DNA from: JACMLD01 sp033761915
GTDB taxonomy: Bacteria > Bacteroidota > Bacteroidia > Chitinophagales > Chitinophagaceae
Assembly (NCBI GenBank): GCA_033761915.1
Contig: JANRMC010000154.1
Span: 1 to 11,297 of the forward strand
Length of the DNA stretch: 11,297 nucleotides
Reading direction: 5' to 3'
This document shows, one piece after another, positions 1-5,571 of the stretch. Under the pieces are notes generated by a model. That model was not told the origin of the DNA, made no database searches, and saw only the letters and a list, made by a program, of their open reading frames with translations. Numbering within the stretch: position 1 is the first letter of the stretch; each line of letters starts with the position of its first letter. The translations under genes were made by a program, and so were the position numbers.

Positions 1-741
1 ATTAATGAAAAAGAAATTAACCAGATAAAAGAAGAAGTGAACGGGCAGGTTACCCGCATCAGTAAAGCGTTGGATTTTGTAAATGAAAAATTACCGGCAA
101 TACGAAAAATGTTCATTAGTGCCCGCATGGAAAATATAAAAAACAACCGGGCTAAAGTTACTGAGGCAGATTTTAAAGAGCTCACCAATCATTTGAAAGA
201 AGCAGAGGAATTACAATCTCCGGAACTGATTTCAAAAATAATTAATGAATTGTCTTATGTAAGTTATTACCTGCGCAAAGACAAAGAGCTGGAAGCATTG
301 GTAAGCCAGTATGCAGAAAAAGTGACCCTTAAAATGGAGCCTACTGCATATGTAAACACGGCATTGGTGGTGATGAATTCTTACCAAACCACCGGCGATT
401 TAAACGACCGGCAAAAAGCAGAAACCTATTTAAATCTTTCTTTAAAAGAACTGCCCGATTATGGTGAAGCTTTTGCTATGAAGCTGGAATTACTGATGAC
501 GGACTATGATAAAGCTACTACAGCCGCGCAAAGAGATGTTATAAAAGAACAAACCAAAAACCTGATGCGGCAGATGTGCCGTTCAGAGGTAGCCTCTAAA
601 GAAGCCATTACCCGTTTTGAAAGAGTGCAAAACTCAAAAGCAAAATCTGCCTATATAGAAATGTTGTACCAACAGTTTCCGGCAGAAATAAAAGAAATGA
701 TGGCGGCAGCAAAACTGCCTGCTGCCAATGGTGGTGCATAA
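1..741 (+). CDS. Unrecognised helical protein, C-terminal part (5' truncated by window edge)
   Basis: I do not recognise the family. The frame is open from base 1 (it reads INEKEINQIKEEVNGQ...) to the TAA at 739-741, giving 246 residues. The GTG at 37 is in frame but nothing marks it as a start, so the gene most likely begins before the window. The visible part has no transmembrane segment, is rich in Lys and Glu, and reads as mostly alpha-helical. Residues about 1-40 look like the end of a coiled coil. The stretch around YVNTALVVMNSYQTTGDLNDRQKAETYLNLSLKELPDYGEAFAMKLELL resembles a pair of TPR-like helices by its spacing of small and aromatic residues, but I cannot assign it to a Pfam repeat. 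The end is a short Ala-rich tail (MAAAKLPAANGGA). The gene is convergent with the RNA-binding protein gene at 884-1297. A role as a scaffold or tetratricopeptide protein would be a guess. Confidence 0.8.
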   Translation: MNEKEINQIKEEVNGQVTRISKALDFVNEKLPAIRKMFISARMENIKNNRAKVTEADFKELTNHLKEAEELQSPELISKIINELSYVSYYLRKDKELEALVSQYAEKVTLKMEPTAYVNTALVVMNSYQTTGDLNDRQKAETYLNLSLKELPDYGEAFAMKLELLMTDYDKATTAAQRDVIKEQTKNLMRQMCRSEVASKEAITRFERVQNSKAKSAYIEMLYQQFPAEIKEMMAAAKLPAANGGA

Positions 742-763
742 ATACTTAGGCTATCCGCTGCGT

Positions 764-794
764 GTTGCGTTGCGGCAGAAGGGTGCGACGCAAC
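764..794. repeat. Palindromic intergenic repeat, copy 1 of the GTTGCGTCGCAC family
   Basis: GTTGCGT (764-770) pairs with ACGCAAC (788-794), and the stem can extend inward with G-T and G-C pairs to about 11 bp around a 9-nt loop. The right arm contains GTGCGACGCAAC (783-794), which is identical to the core of both arms of the 129-bp element at 8875-9003. A second small hairpin follows (CTGCT-ATT-AGCAG, about 800-812). The copy lies in the convergent gap between the left-edge gene and the RNA-binding protein gene, just beyond the latter's terminator. Confidence 0.65.
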
Positions 795-827
795 CACTGC
801 TGCTATTAGCAGGGCAGCCGGAAACAT

Positions 828-858
828 AAAAAAAAGTCTGGCAAATTTGCCAGACTTT
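828..858 (-). terminator. Rho-independent terminator of the RNA-binding protein gene
   Basis: A perfect 26-bp palindrome spans 833-858 (arm AAAGTCTGGCAAA with its complement). Read on the minus strand it is followed by a T run (828-832 as T). It lies 26 bp beyond the stop codon of the gene at 884-1297. The symmetric arms may also serve the convergent gene ending at 741. Confidence 0.85.
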
Positions 859-883
859 ATAGTTAGATGTGTGTTGTAGTAAT

Positions 884-1297
884 TTAGAAATCTCTGTTTC
901 TGTTGAAACCACCACGGTCGCCACCACGGCCACCGCCACCACCATAACCACCACGGCTGCCACCGCCGCCGCCAAAGCCACCACGGCTACCGCCGCCGCC
1001 GCCAAAGCTGCGCTTTTTGAAGCCACCGCCGCCACCGCCGCGTTCGCCAGCAGGTTTAGGTTGAGACTCGTTTACAACGATGTTGCGACCATCAACTTCA
1101 GTACCGTTTAAGGCAGCTATTGCAGCCTGGCCTTCGCCATCATTTGGCATTTCAACAAAGCCAAAACCTTTACTGCGGTTGTTGTTGAATTTGTCTGTAA
1201 CAATCTTTGCAGATGCTACTTCGCCGTAGGGGGTGAAAAGATTTTGTAAATCTTCCTCAGTTAAATTCCAACTAAGGTTTCCAACGTAAATGTTCAT
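884..1297 (-). CDS. RRM-type RNA-binding protein with glycine/arginine-rich tail
   Basis: This 137-residue single-RRM protein probably binds single-stranded RNA and acts as an RNA chaperone or post-transcriptional regulator. The RRM fills residues 1-78. RNP2 is IYVGNL (3-8) and RNP1 is KGFGFVEM (43-50), with the aromatic RNA-stacking residues in place. Residues 84-133 form a low-complexity tail with near-identical units FGGGGGSRGG (98-107 and 108-117) and YGGGGGRGG (118-126). Such RGG tails are known to add RNA affinity and, in eukaryotic relatives, promote condensation. Cyanobacterial Rbp and Bacteroides RRM proteins share this plan; several are cold-induced or act on polysaccharide-use transcripts. 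The gene is monocistronic, with a strong terminator at 828-858 and an AT-rich, probably long leader (see 1300-1406). The start is the only ATG that gives a complete beta-1 strand. Overlapping open frames on both strands are by-products of the GC-rich repeat. Confidence 0.95.
   Translation of the reverse strand: MNIYVGNLSWNLTEEDLQNLFTPYGEVASAKIVTDKFNNNRSKGFGFVEMPNDGEGQAAIAALNGTEVDGRNIVVNESQPKPAGERGGGGGGFKKRSFGGGGGSRGGFGGGGGSRGGYGGGGGRGGDRGGFNRNRDF
920..1006. repeat. In-frame tandem repeat encoding the (F/Y)GGGGGSRGG tail
   Basis: About three 27-30-bp units lie within the RNA-binding protein gene. On the plus strand they read as CCACCGCCGCCGCC-type stretches. Two units translate to an identical decapeptide and the third lacks the Ser. 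Such an array can change unit number by slippage, so tail length may vary between strains. Confidence 0.75.
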
Positions 1298-1299
1298 TT

Positions 1300-1406
1300 T
1301 TTACAGTTTAAAAAAATTAAAAAAATAACCTTAAATGAGAAACAGCGTACCATCAATCCCCATGGAACATTGTTGAAAACCTGAGAATTCAATGAGAAAC
1401 TGTAAA
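1300..1406 (-). promoter_or_regulatory. Structured 5' leader of the RNA-binding protein gene
   Basis: AAACTGTAAA (plus-strand complement at 1300-1309) ends 2 nt before the start codon. It is perfectly complementary to TTTACAGTTT transcribed from 1397-1406. A transcript starting upstream could therefore form a 10-bp AU-rich stem closing an 87-nt loop and covering the ribosome entry region. U-rich tracts (about 1309-1326) lie inside the loop. GTTTCTCATT occurs twice in the leader (complement at 1334-1343 and 1391-1400). A cold- or self-responsive switch is inference; only the complementarity is seen. Confidence 0.4.
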
Positions 1407-1466
1407 GATCATTTAGGAATCCAAAATTGAAGGTAGGCAAATTTTCCGGAAACGGGGCATTTTACA

Positions 1467-1474
1467 CAAAATTA
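1467..1474 (-). promoter_or_regulatory. Possible -7 box for the RNA-binding protein gene
   Basis: On the minus strand this reads TAATTTTG, a full match to the Bacteroidota -7 consensus TAnnTTTG. I see no TTTG at the expected -33 distance, so support is partial. Used as a promoter, it would start transcription near 1460 and give a leader of about 160 nt containing the whole 1300-1406 inverted repeat. Confidence 0.35.
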
Positions 1475-1506
1475 ATTTGCCTCAAACCCGCTATGGTGGC
1501 TACCTA

Positions 1507-1538
1507 ACAAAAAACCGGGTCTGTAAAAGACCCGGTTT
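1507..1538 (-). terminator. Terminator of the rpsF-rpsR-rplI operon
   Basis: A perfect 11-bp stem (AAACCGGGTCT at 1512-1522 with AGACCCGGTTT at 1528-1538) encloses a 5-nt loop. On the minus strand it is followed by TTTTTGTT. It lies 25 bp after the rplI stop codon. Confidence 0.9.
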
Positions 1539-1563
1539 CTAATTTCGTTAAAACCTGTAGTTC

Positions 1564-2010
1564 TTACTCGGCCACAACTTCAAACTCCAGCTCGGTATTT
1601 TTACCATTGCCAAAGTCTATCACTGCTTTGTAAGAGCCCAGCTCTTTTACTTCATCATTGATGCTGATCTTTTTACGATCAATTTCATAGCCTTTCTGCT
1701 CACGGATGGCACGGCTGATTTGTAAAGAGGTAACACTACCAAAGATTTTACCGCTGGTACCAGTTTTAGCACCAATTTTAACGGCACCTTCCTGCAGTTT
1801 GGCAATAACACTATTGATTTCGGCCAGCATTTTGGCTTCTTTCTTCTGTTGTTGCTTCATGCGCTCTTCTAATTGCTTCAAATTAGAAGGGCTGGCTTCT
1901 ACCACCATTTTACGCGGTATCAGAAAGTTACGGGCATAACCATTTTTTACGGTTACCAGCTCATTAGCGGCACCCAGGTTATCTACGTCTTGAATTAAAA
2001 TAATTTGCAT
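1564..2010 (-). CDS. rplI: 50S ribosomal protein bL9
   Basis: The product is 148 residues, the usual length for bL9, which binds 23S rRNA near the L1 stalk and helps maintain reading frame. The N-terminal domain shows the family signature: MQIILIQDVDNLGAANELVTVKNGYARNFLIPRKMVV, with conserved Gly, Asn-Gly-Tyr-Ala-Arg-Asn-Phe-Leu and Pro positions. A charged connecting helix follows (SNLKQLEERMKQQQKKEAKML, about 45-65), then a C-terminal domain (about 80-148) with the GKIFGSVT motif. The frame extends six codons upstream (MNKKQT), but family members start at the internal MQIILI, so position 2010 is chosen. It is the last gene of the rpsF-rpsR-rplI operon, 82 nt after rpsR, and is followed by the terminator at 1507-1538. 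Confidence 0.97.
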   Translation of the reverse strand: MQIILIQDVDNLGAANELVTVKNGYARNFLIPRKMVVEASPSNLKQLEERMKQQQKKEAKMLAEINSVIAKLQEGAVKIGAKTGTSGKIFGSVTSLQISRAIREQKGYEIDRKKISINDEVKELGSYKAVIDFGNGKNTELEFEVVAE

Positions 2011-2041
2011 TGTTTGCTTTTTGTTCACCGTACCAATACAG

Positions 2042-2080
2042 CTGCATGCAGTGTACTGTCCTCTTTTGCCAAAGCAAAAG
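2042..2080. promoter_or_regulatory. Two small palindromes in the rpsR-rplI spacer
   Basis: The 82-nt gap between rpsR and rplI contains a perfect 10-bp palindrome, CTGCATGCAG (2042-2051), and a 7-bp hairpin, CTTTTGC-CAAA-GCAAAAG (2063-2080). Neither is followed by a T run on the minus strand, so they do not look like terminators. They could tune processing or relative expression of rplI; that is inference. Confidence 0.4.
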
Positions 2081-2092
2081 GTTAGGTGAGGT

Positions 2093-2356
2093 TTACTTTA
2101 AAAGATCTGTAACGTAAGGTAAAATAGCCATTTGACGGGCTTTTTTAACTGCATCGCTTACTTTACGCTGGTACTTTAAAGAGTTACCGGTAATACGGCG
2201 GGGCAATAATTTACCTTGCTCATTCAAAAACTTCTTTAAGAAATCGGCGTCCTTATAGTCAATGTACTTAATACCCATTTTCTTAAAACGGCAGTACTTC
2301 TTTTGACGATTTTCGGTTTTTATCGCCGTCAGGTATTTAATTTCATTTTTAGCCAT
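2093..2356 (-). CDS. rpsR: 30S ribosomal protein bS18
   Basis: The product is 87 residues and matches bS18 in length and motifs. It has an N-terminal KKYCRFKKMGIKYIDYKDADFLKKF segment, then the conserved GKLLPRRITGNSLKYQRKV core and a basic helical end (VKKARQMAILPYV). bS18 forms a heterodimer with bS6 on the platform of the small subunit, in keeping with its place only 4 nt after rpsF. Only one Cys is present (in KKYCRF), so there is no zinc-binding Cys set of the kind seen in some bS18 paralogues. The start ATG is at 2356; there is no upstream in-frame alternative with a family-like N-terminus. Confidence 0.97.
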   Translation of the reverse strand: MAKNEIKYLTAIKTENRQKKYCRFKKMGIKYIDYKDADFLKKFLNEQGKLLPRRITGNSLKYQRKVSDAVKKARQMAILPYVTDLLK

Positions 2357-2360
2357 GGTA

Positions 2361-2717
2361 TTAAGCCTCCACTGATTTTTGGTTACCTGATGCTACGCCA
2401 CTTCTCCTTTTTGCATTGTACTCAACGGCGTATTTGTCGAGTTTGGTTGCCATGTGACGAAGCACACCTTCATCACGCAGAAGCTGAATTTTAAGCTTCT
2501 CATTGAAGTTGGATGGCGCAGTGTATTCCATAACCCAATAAAGACCGGTAGTCTTTTTGGCTATGGGGTACGCCAGTGATTTTAATCCCCAGGGATTAGA
2601 GTGCAATACTTCTCCGCCGTTTTCAGTAACCAGCGCAGCGTATTTCTTTTGGGCGGCTTTGTAGTCGTCCTCAGAAAGCACAGGGGTAAAAATCACCATC
2701 AATTCATAATTGTTCAT
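2361..2717 (-). CDS. rpsF: 30S ribosomal protein bS6
   Basis: The product is 118 residues. It begins MNNYELMVIFTPVLSEDDY, the first beta strand typical of bS6, and continues with the conserved GLKSLAYPIAKKTTGLYWVMEY strand pair and LKIQLLRDEGVLRHMATKLDKY. The open frame continues 23 codons upstream (MPVAGLPLPSQ...), but that stretch has no family resemblance and lies within the structured leader, so the ATG at 2717 is chosen. bS6 partners bS18 encoded next to it. The C-terminal tail (YNAKRRSGVASGNQKSVEA) is short and basic-polar. The gene heads the operon and probably carries the regulatory leader described at 2750-2844. Confidence 0.96.
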   Translation of the reverse strand: MNNYELMVIFTPVLSEDDYKAAQKKYAALVTENGGEVLHSNPWGLKSLAYPIAKKTTGLYWVMEYTAPSNFNEKLKIQLLRDEGVLRHMATKLDKYAVEYNAKRRSGVASGNQKSVEA

Positions 2718-2749
2718 GAGATTCCCTGTTTTTGGTTTAAAAATAAATT

Positions 2750-2844
2750 TGGGCTGCGAAGGTAAGGGCAAACCCGCTACTGGCAAAGGGCCAGCCCATT
2801 TAATTTTAGTCTATTTTTAAATGGTACCGGGCCAGCCCTCTGGC
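2750..2844 (-). promoter_or_regulatory. Structured leader of the rpsF operon
   Basis: On the minus strand, TGGGCTG (complement at 2792-2798) can pair with CAGCCCA (complement at 2750-2756) in a 7-bp long-range stem. It encloses a smaller inverted repeat CTGGC-AAAGG-GCCAG (2780-2794). Farther upstream GGGCCAGCCC recurs (2788-2797 and 2829-2838), with another palindrome GCCAG-CCCT-CTGGC at 2831-2844. In other bacteria the S6:S18 complex binds an mRNA leader hairpin to repress its own operon. I could not identify the reported CCG-loop motif here, so the link is inference. Confidence 0.4.
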
Positions 2845-2911
2845 AACATCTTTACTCGTTGTAAACCCCAAGCGGTTTTGTGCCTTGCTTTCAGGGCACC
2901 CTTTAGCCGCA
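2844..2911 (+). repeat. Dispersed 68-bp intergenic repeat, copy A
   Basis: Aligned without gaps to 5984-6051, 56 of 68 bases agree by my count. Shared blocks include CTCGTTG, AGC.GTTTTG, GTGCTT-like TGCTTTC and GGGCAC. Most differences are transitions. The similarity stops at both ends, and neither copy is in a convincing gene. Copy A lies in the divergent gap between rpsF and gatC. Confidence 0.8.
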
Positions 2912-3026
2912 GTGCAGGTGGCAGCAGCCCTGCTTTTCAGCCAGTTAGCTTTAGCAAAACCACGGTCAAAAAGCTTTTACCGGCTAACCTTTCATCAAAA
3001 ATATAAAGCCCGTAAGGCCAATTTGT

Positions 3027-3034
3027 TATTTTTG
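3027..3034 (+). promoter_or_regulatory. Candidate -7 box of the gatC operon
   Basis: TATTTTTG matches TAnnTTTG exactly and ends 6 nt before the gatC ATG. If used, transcription would begin at or very near the start codon, giving a leaderless or near-leaderless mRNA. No clear -33 TTTG is visible at the usual spacing. Confidence 0.45.
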
Positions 3035-3040
3035 TTTTCT

Positions 3041-3331
3041 ATGGAAGTAACAGATCAGTTAGTTGATAACCTGGCCAACCTGGCCCGGCTTCGTTTTGAC
3101 AACTCAGAAAAACAGGCTATAAAAAACGATTTGCAGAAAATGATAGCCTTTGTAGAAGAGCTGCAGCAAGTAAATACCAGCCAGGTAGCCCCCCTTATGC
3201 ATATGGGCGATGCTATTAATGCCTATCGGGAAGATTTGGTAAAGGGCTCCATGCAAAAAGATACCGCATTACAAAATGCTCCACTGGCAGATACCGATTA
3301 TTTTAAAGTACCTAAAGTCATAAAAAAGTAA
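3041..3331 (+). CDS. gatC: Asp-tRNA(Asn)/Glu-tRNA(Gln) amidotransferase subunit C
   Basis: The product is 96 residues, the usual GatC length. GatC wraps around GatA and stabilises the GatCAB complex, which converts misacylated Glu-tRNA(Gln) or Asp-tRNA(Asn) to the correct form. It shows the family N-terminus VTDQLVDNLANLARLRFDNSEKQAIKNDLQKMIAFVEELQQV (helix pair), then the extended middle VAPLMHMGDAINAYREDLV and the C-terminal ADTDYFKVPKVIKK, corresponding to the usual G.YFKVPKV(I/V) ending. The frame is open 52 codons further upstream, but that part crosses the 68-bp repeat and resembles nothing in the family, so the ATG at 3041 is chosen. The ABC ATPase gene follows after 3 nt, so the two are probably co-transcribed. 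gatA and gatB are not in the window. Confidence 0.93.
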   Translation: MEVTDQLVDNLANLARLRFDNSEKQAIKNDLQKMIAFVEELQQVNTSQVAPLMHMGDAINAYREDLVKGSMQKDTALQNAPLADTDYFKVPKVIKK

Positions 3332-3334
3332 TTT

Positions 3335-4036
3335 ATGAATGGCATCATCCATTTAGAAAATATTCAGAAAGCCTATTACATGGGCAAACAAGCCATACCT
3401 GTTTTAAAAGGTATTAGTCTTGACATTTTAAAAAATGAGTACGTGGCGCTAATGGGGCCCTCTGGTTCTGGTAAAAGCACATTAATGAATATTTTGGGTT
3501 GTCTGGACTCTCCCACCGGCGGCAAATATGTTTTAAACAACCACGATGTTAGCCAGATGGCCGATGATGATTTGGCGGCTGTGCGCAATAAAGAAATTGG
3601 TTTTGTATTTCAGCAATTCAATTTATTACCCCGCTTAACCGCTTTAGAAAATGTAGCCCTGCCATTGGTATATGCAGGTATTGGTAAAAAGCAACGCAAC
3701 GAAATAGCCAAAGATGTTTTAGAAAAAGTAGGGTTAGCAGAAAGAAGCCATCACAAGCCCAATGAGTTGAGTGGTGGCCAATGCCAAAGGGTGGCTATTG
3801 CGCGGGCCCTGGTAAACTCACCTTCAATAATACTGGCAGATGAGCCTACCGGAAACCTGGACACCAAAACCTCAATAGAAATTATGGACATATTTGGCAG
3901 CATACAAGCAGCGGGCAACACCGTGGTGCTGGTAACGCACGAAGAAGATATTGCCAACCATGCACACCGCATCGTTCGCTTAAGAGACGGCTTGATAGAA
4001 ACGGATAAACGCAAAGAACCTGCAATGGCTATGTAA
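3335..4036 (+). CDS. ABC transporter ATP-binding protein, LolD/MacB type
   Basis: The product is 233 residues, a stand-alone nucleotide-binding domain of the LolD/MacB/FtsE group, which powers extrusion or periplasm-directed mechanotransmission rather than import. Walker A is GPSGSGKST (41-49), the Q-loop VFQQF (91-95), the signature LSGGQ (145-149), Walker B IILADEP (165-171), the D-loop follows at NLD and the switch His is His202 (VTHEE). One oddity is Cys150 directly after the signature, where relatives usually have Gln (LSGGQQQR). The adjacent Gln-Arg are kept, so activity is probably intact. No permease gene is next to it. It is 3 nt downstream of gatC and ends at a terminator (4062-4090), so its FtsX/MacB-like partner must be encoded elsewhere. 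Its exact substrate cannot be told from the sequence. Confidence 0.92.
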   Translation: MNGIIHLENIQKAYYMGKQAIPVLKGISLDILKNEYVALMGPSGSGKSTLMNILGCLDSPTGGKYVLNNHDVSQMADDDLAAVRNKEIGFVFQQFNLLPRLTALENVALPLVYAGIGKKQRNEIAKDVLEKVGLAERSHHKPNELSGGQCQRVAIARALVNSPSIILADEPTGNLDTKTSIEIMDIFGSIQAAGNTVVLVTHEEDIANHAHRIVRLRDGLIETDKRKEPAMAM

Positions 4037-4061
4037 ATATTTTTTGTAAGTGGAGAAATTG

Positions 4062-4090
4062 TGGAGCGATTCATCGCTCCATTTTTATTT
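4062..4090 (+). terminator. Terminator of the gatC-ABC ATPase operon
   Basis: An 8-bp stem (TGGAGCGA at 4062-4069 with TCGCTCCA at 4074-4081) with a TTCA loop is followed by TTTTTATTT (4082-4090). It lies 25 bp after the stop codon. Confidence 0.88.
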
Positions 4091-4108
4091 ACGCCAACAA
4101 TACAACAA

Positions 4109-4116
4109 TACTTTTG
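4109..4116 (+). promoter_or_regulatory. Candidate -7 box of the cobalamin adenosyltransferase gene
   Basis: TACTTTTG matches TAnnTTTG. A weak TTTA lies 17 nt upstream (4088-4091) as a possible -33 element. Transcription would start near 4123, after the alternative TTG start at 4114 and about 33 nt before the ATG at 4156; this supports the shorter protein. Confidence 0.5.
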
Positions 4117-4155
4117 TTGGACTGTTTACAGCAACCAAAAGACCCAACATTTATT

Positions 4156-4716
4156 ATGGCAGCAAAAATTTATACTAAAACCGGCGACCTTGGCAAAACT
4201 GCCTTAATAGGTGGTACCAAAGTTCCCAAAAATCATATCCGAATAGAAACCTACGGAACGGTAGATGAATTGAACTCGTACATTGGCCTGGTTACAGACC
4301 ATGTAACTGATATACATACCAAAGCCCTATTAAAAGAAATACAGGACCGCCTTTTTACCGTGGGTTCTTCTTTAGCATGCGACCCCGATAAAGAACCCAA
4401 AATGAAAATACCCGATCTTAAAGAAAGCGATATTGTATTGCTGGAAAAAGAAATGGATAAAATGCACGAAGTAATACCACCCATGAAATTTTTTGTGCTG
4501 CCGGGTGGCCATGTATCTGTAAGCACCATTCACATTGCCCGTTGTGTGTGCCGCCGGGCAGAAAGGCTTTGCGTAAACATGCAGCAACACGATATGTTTG
4601 TGGAGCCACTGGTAATAAAATATATTAACCGTTTAAGCGATTATCTTTTTGTACTGGCCCGTTACACTGGTTTTAAATTGGGGGTGGAAGAAATACCCTG
4701 GAAGCCAAGGGTGTGA
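4156..4716 (+). CDS. PduO-type cob(I)alamin adenosyltransferase
   Basis: The product is 186 residues. It transfers the adenosyl group of ATP to cob(I)alamin to make adenosylcobalamin, the cofactor of enzymes such as methylmalonyl-CoA mutase. PduO-family motifs are in order. The N-terminal ATP-binding loop is YTKTGDLGKTALIGG (6-20), followed by ETYGTVDELNSYIG (31-44). The central VLPGGHVSVSTIHIARCVCRRAER (114-137) includes the Arg and Glu that bind ATP, and YINRLSDYLFVLAR (156-169) includes the Asn-Arg-Leu-Ser-Asp motif near the cobalamin site. The frame is open 14 codons upstream, but that part overlaps the promoter box, so the ATG at 4156 is used. No cobalamin uptake or mutase genes lie beside it; the gene appears monocistronic and faces the lolD-like gene. 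Confidence 0.94.
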   Translation: MAAKIYTKTGDLGKTALIGGTKVPKNHIRIETYGTVDELNSYIGLVTDHVTDIHTKALLKEIQDRLFTVGSSLACDPDKEPKMKIPDLKESDIVLLEKEMDKMHEVIPPMKFFVLPGGHVSVSTIHIARCVCRRAERLCVNMQQHDMFVEPLVIKYINRLSDYLFVLARYTGFKLGVEEIPWKPRV

Positions 4717-4740
4717 TTGGTAAATAAGTAACAAGCCCAA

Positions 4741-4776
4741 TACTTGCACTGCGGTTGCAGTGAGTGACACAACGAT
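4741..4776. repeat. Palindromic intergenic repeat, diverged copy 2
   Basis: CACTGC-GGTT-GCAGTG (4747-4762) forms a 6-bp hairpin that can lengthen with ACT/AGT after a bulge. ACTTG..CTGCGG matches the inner part of the left arm at about 8892-8905, and AGTGAGTGACACAACG resembles AGTGTGCGACGCAACG of the right arm (13 of 17 positions by my count). It lies between two convergent genes and may also act as a weak transcription stop. Relationship to the family is likely but diverged. Confidence 0.45.
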
Positions 4777-4807
4777 GCTTAACCGGAGTTACGCTGCCGG
4801 TAAAAAA

Positions 4808-5461
4808 TTACAGTACTATTTTACCGTCTTTCATGTGGAGGGTGCGGTCACTCATACCGGCCAGCTCCTCATTATGCGTTACAATTAAAAATGTTTGATT
4901 AAACTGTTTGCGCAGGTTAAAAAACAGTTGGTGCAGTTCACGGGCATTGGCACTATCCAGGTTTCCGGTAGGCTCATCGGCAAAAATTATTTTGGGCTGG
5001 TTAATTAATGCTCTGGCCACGGCCACCCGTTGCTGCTCTCCGCCACTTAGTTGCTGCGGCTTGTTTTCTTTACGGTCTTTTAACCCTAAAAGGTCTAAAA
5101 GTTCGGCAGCACGTGCTGCCACCTGCGTTTTATTGGTGCCGGCTATCCAACCGGGTATGCACACATTTTCTATGGCACTAAACTCTGGCAGTAAATGATG
5201 GAACTGAAAAACAAAGCCAATGTTTTTATTTCTGAAAGCGGCCAGTTGACGGCTGTTTAGGGTTTGCAGCAAGGTGTTGTCTATTGTTATGCTACCGCTG
5301 TCGGGTGTATCTAAAGTACCTAAAATATGCAAGAGGGTGCTTTTACCAGAACCAGAGGGGCCCACAATGCTCACAATTTCTCCGGCTGCAATATCAATAT
5401 CCACCCCCTTCAGCACCTGTAAACTGGCAAAAGATTTATGAATGTTTCTGGCTGTTAACAT
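4808..5461 (-). CDS. ABC transporter ATP-binding protein, LolD-type lipoprotein-release ATPase
   Basis: The product is 217 residues. LolD, with the LolC/LolE-type permease, extracts lipoproteins from the inner membrane for transfer to the outer membrane. Walker A is GPSGSGKST (34-42), the Q-loop Gln is Gln86 (FVFQF), the signature LSGGE (138-142), Walker B KIIFADEP (157-164) and the switch His is His196 (VTHNEE). Compared with the ATPase at 3335-4036 it ends soon after the switch (DGKIVL) and has the HHLLPEFSAIENV segment common in LolD. In Bacteroidota annotation this protein type is normally called LolD, but function is inferred from the ATPase alone: no permease is nearby. The ATG at 5461 gives the expected beta-1 strand MLTARNIHKSF. 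It is convergent with the adenosyltransferase gene and has no clear promoter that I could find. Confidence 0.9.
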   Translation of the reverse strand: MLTARNIHKSFASLQVLKGVDIDIAAGEIVSIVGPSGSGKSTLLHILGTLDTPDSGSITIDNTLLQTLNSRQLAAFRNKNIGFVFQFHHLLPEFSAIENVCIPGWIAGTNKTQVAARAAELLDLLGLKDRKENKPQQLSGGEQQRVAVARALINQPKIIFADEPTGNLDSANARELHQLFFNLRKQFNQTFLIVTHNEELAGMSDRTLHMKDGKIVL

Positions 5462-5517
5462 GCGGCAATTTAAAATAAGAGATTGATACGAACCTATAAA
5501 ATTATTCGTTGATACTG

Positions 5518-5554
5518 CTGGCAGGGTAAGCCAGCCAGCTATAACCCTTGCCAG
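5518..5554. repeat. Imperfect inverted repeat between lolD-like gene and DUF2795 gene
   Basis: CTGGCAGGGT (5518-5527) faces ACCCTTGCCAG (5544-5554), a 10-bp stem with one bulged base and a 16-nt loop containing GCCAGCCAGC. The CTGGC/GCCAGCC vocabulary recalls the rpsF leader palindromes at 2780-2844. It is in a 227-bp divergent gap, upstream of the promoter at 5572. Confidence 0.5.
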
Positions 5555-5571
5555 TGCCGTGTAAAACTACA

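Larger units (their letters stand above)
2718..3040. other. 323-bp divergent intergenic region (rpsF / gatC)
   Basis: No gene is supported here. The region holds the rpsF leader structures (2750-2844), copy A of the 68-bp repeat (2844-2911) and, next to gatC, a TAnnTTTG box. Open frames crossing it (from 2821 and 2885) lack a family-like N-terminus and are explained by the repeat and the absence of stops. Confidence 0.6.

Noticed and set aside
751..1111. Ala/Val- and Thr/Ala-rich open frames across the glycine-rich tail of the RRM gene on both strands.
   Set aside because: They are low-complexity shadows of the GGN-rich codons, lack any domain, and overlap a well-supported gene.
2885..3040. 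N-terminal extension of GatC from an upstream start.
   Set aside because: It translates the 68-bp repeat and adds residues absent from the family; the standard N-terminus begins at 3041.
4114..4155. TTG start adding 14 residues to the adenosyltransferase.
   Set aside because: It overlaps the TACTTTTG promoter box and would precede the likely transcription start.
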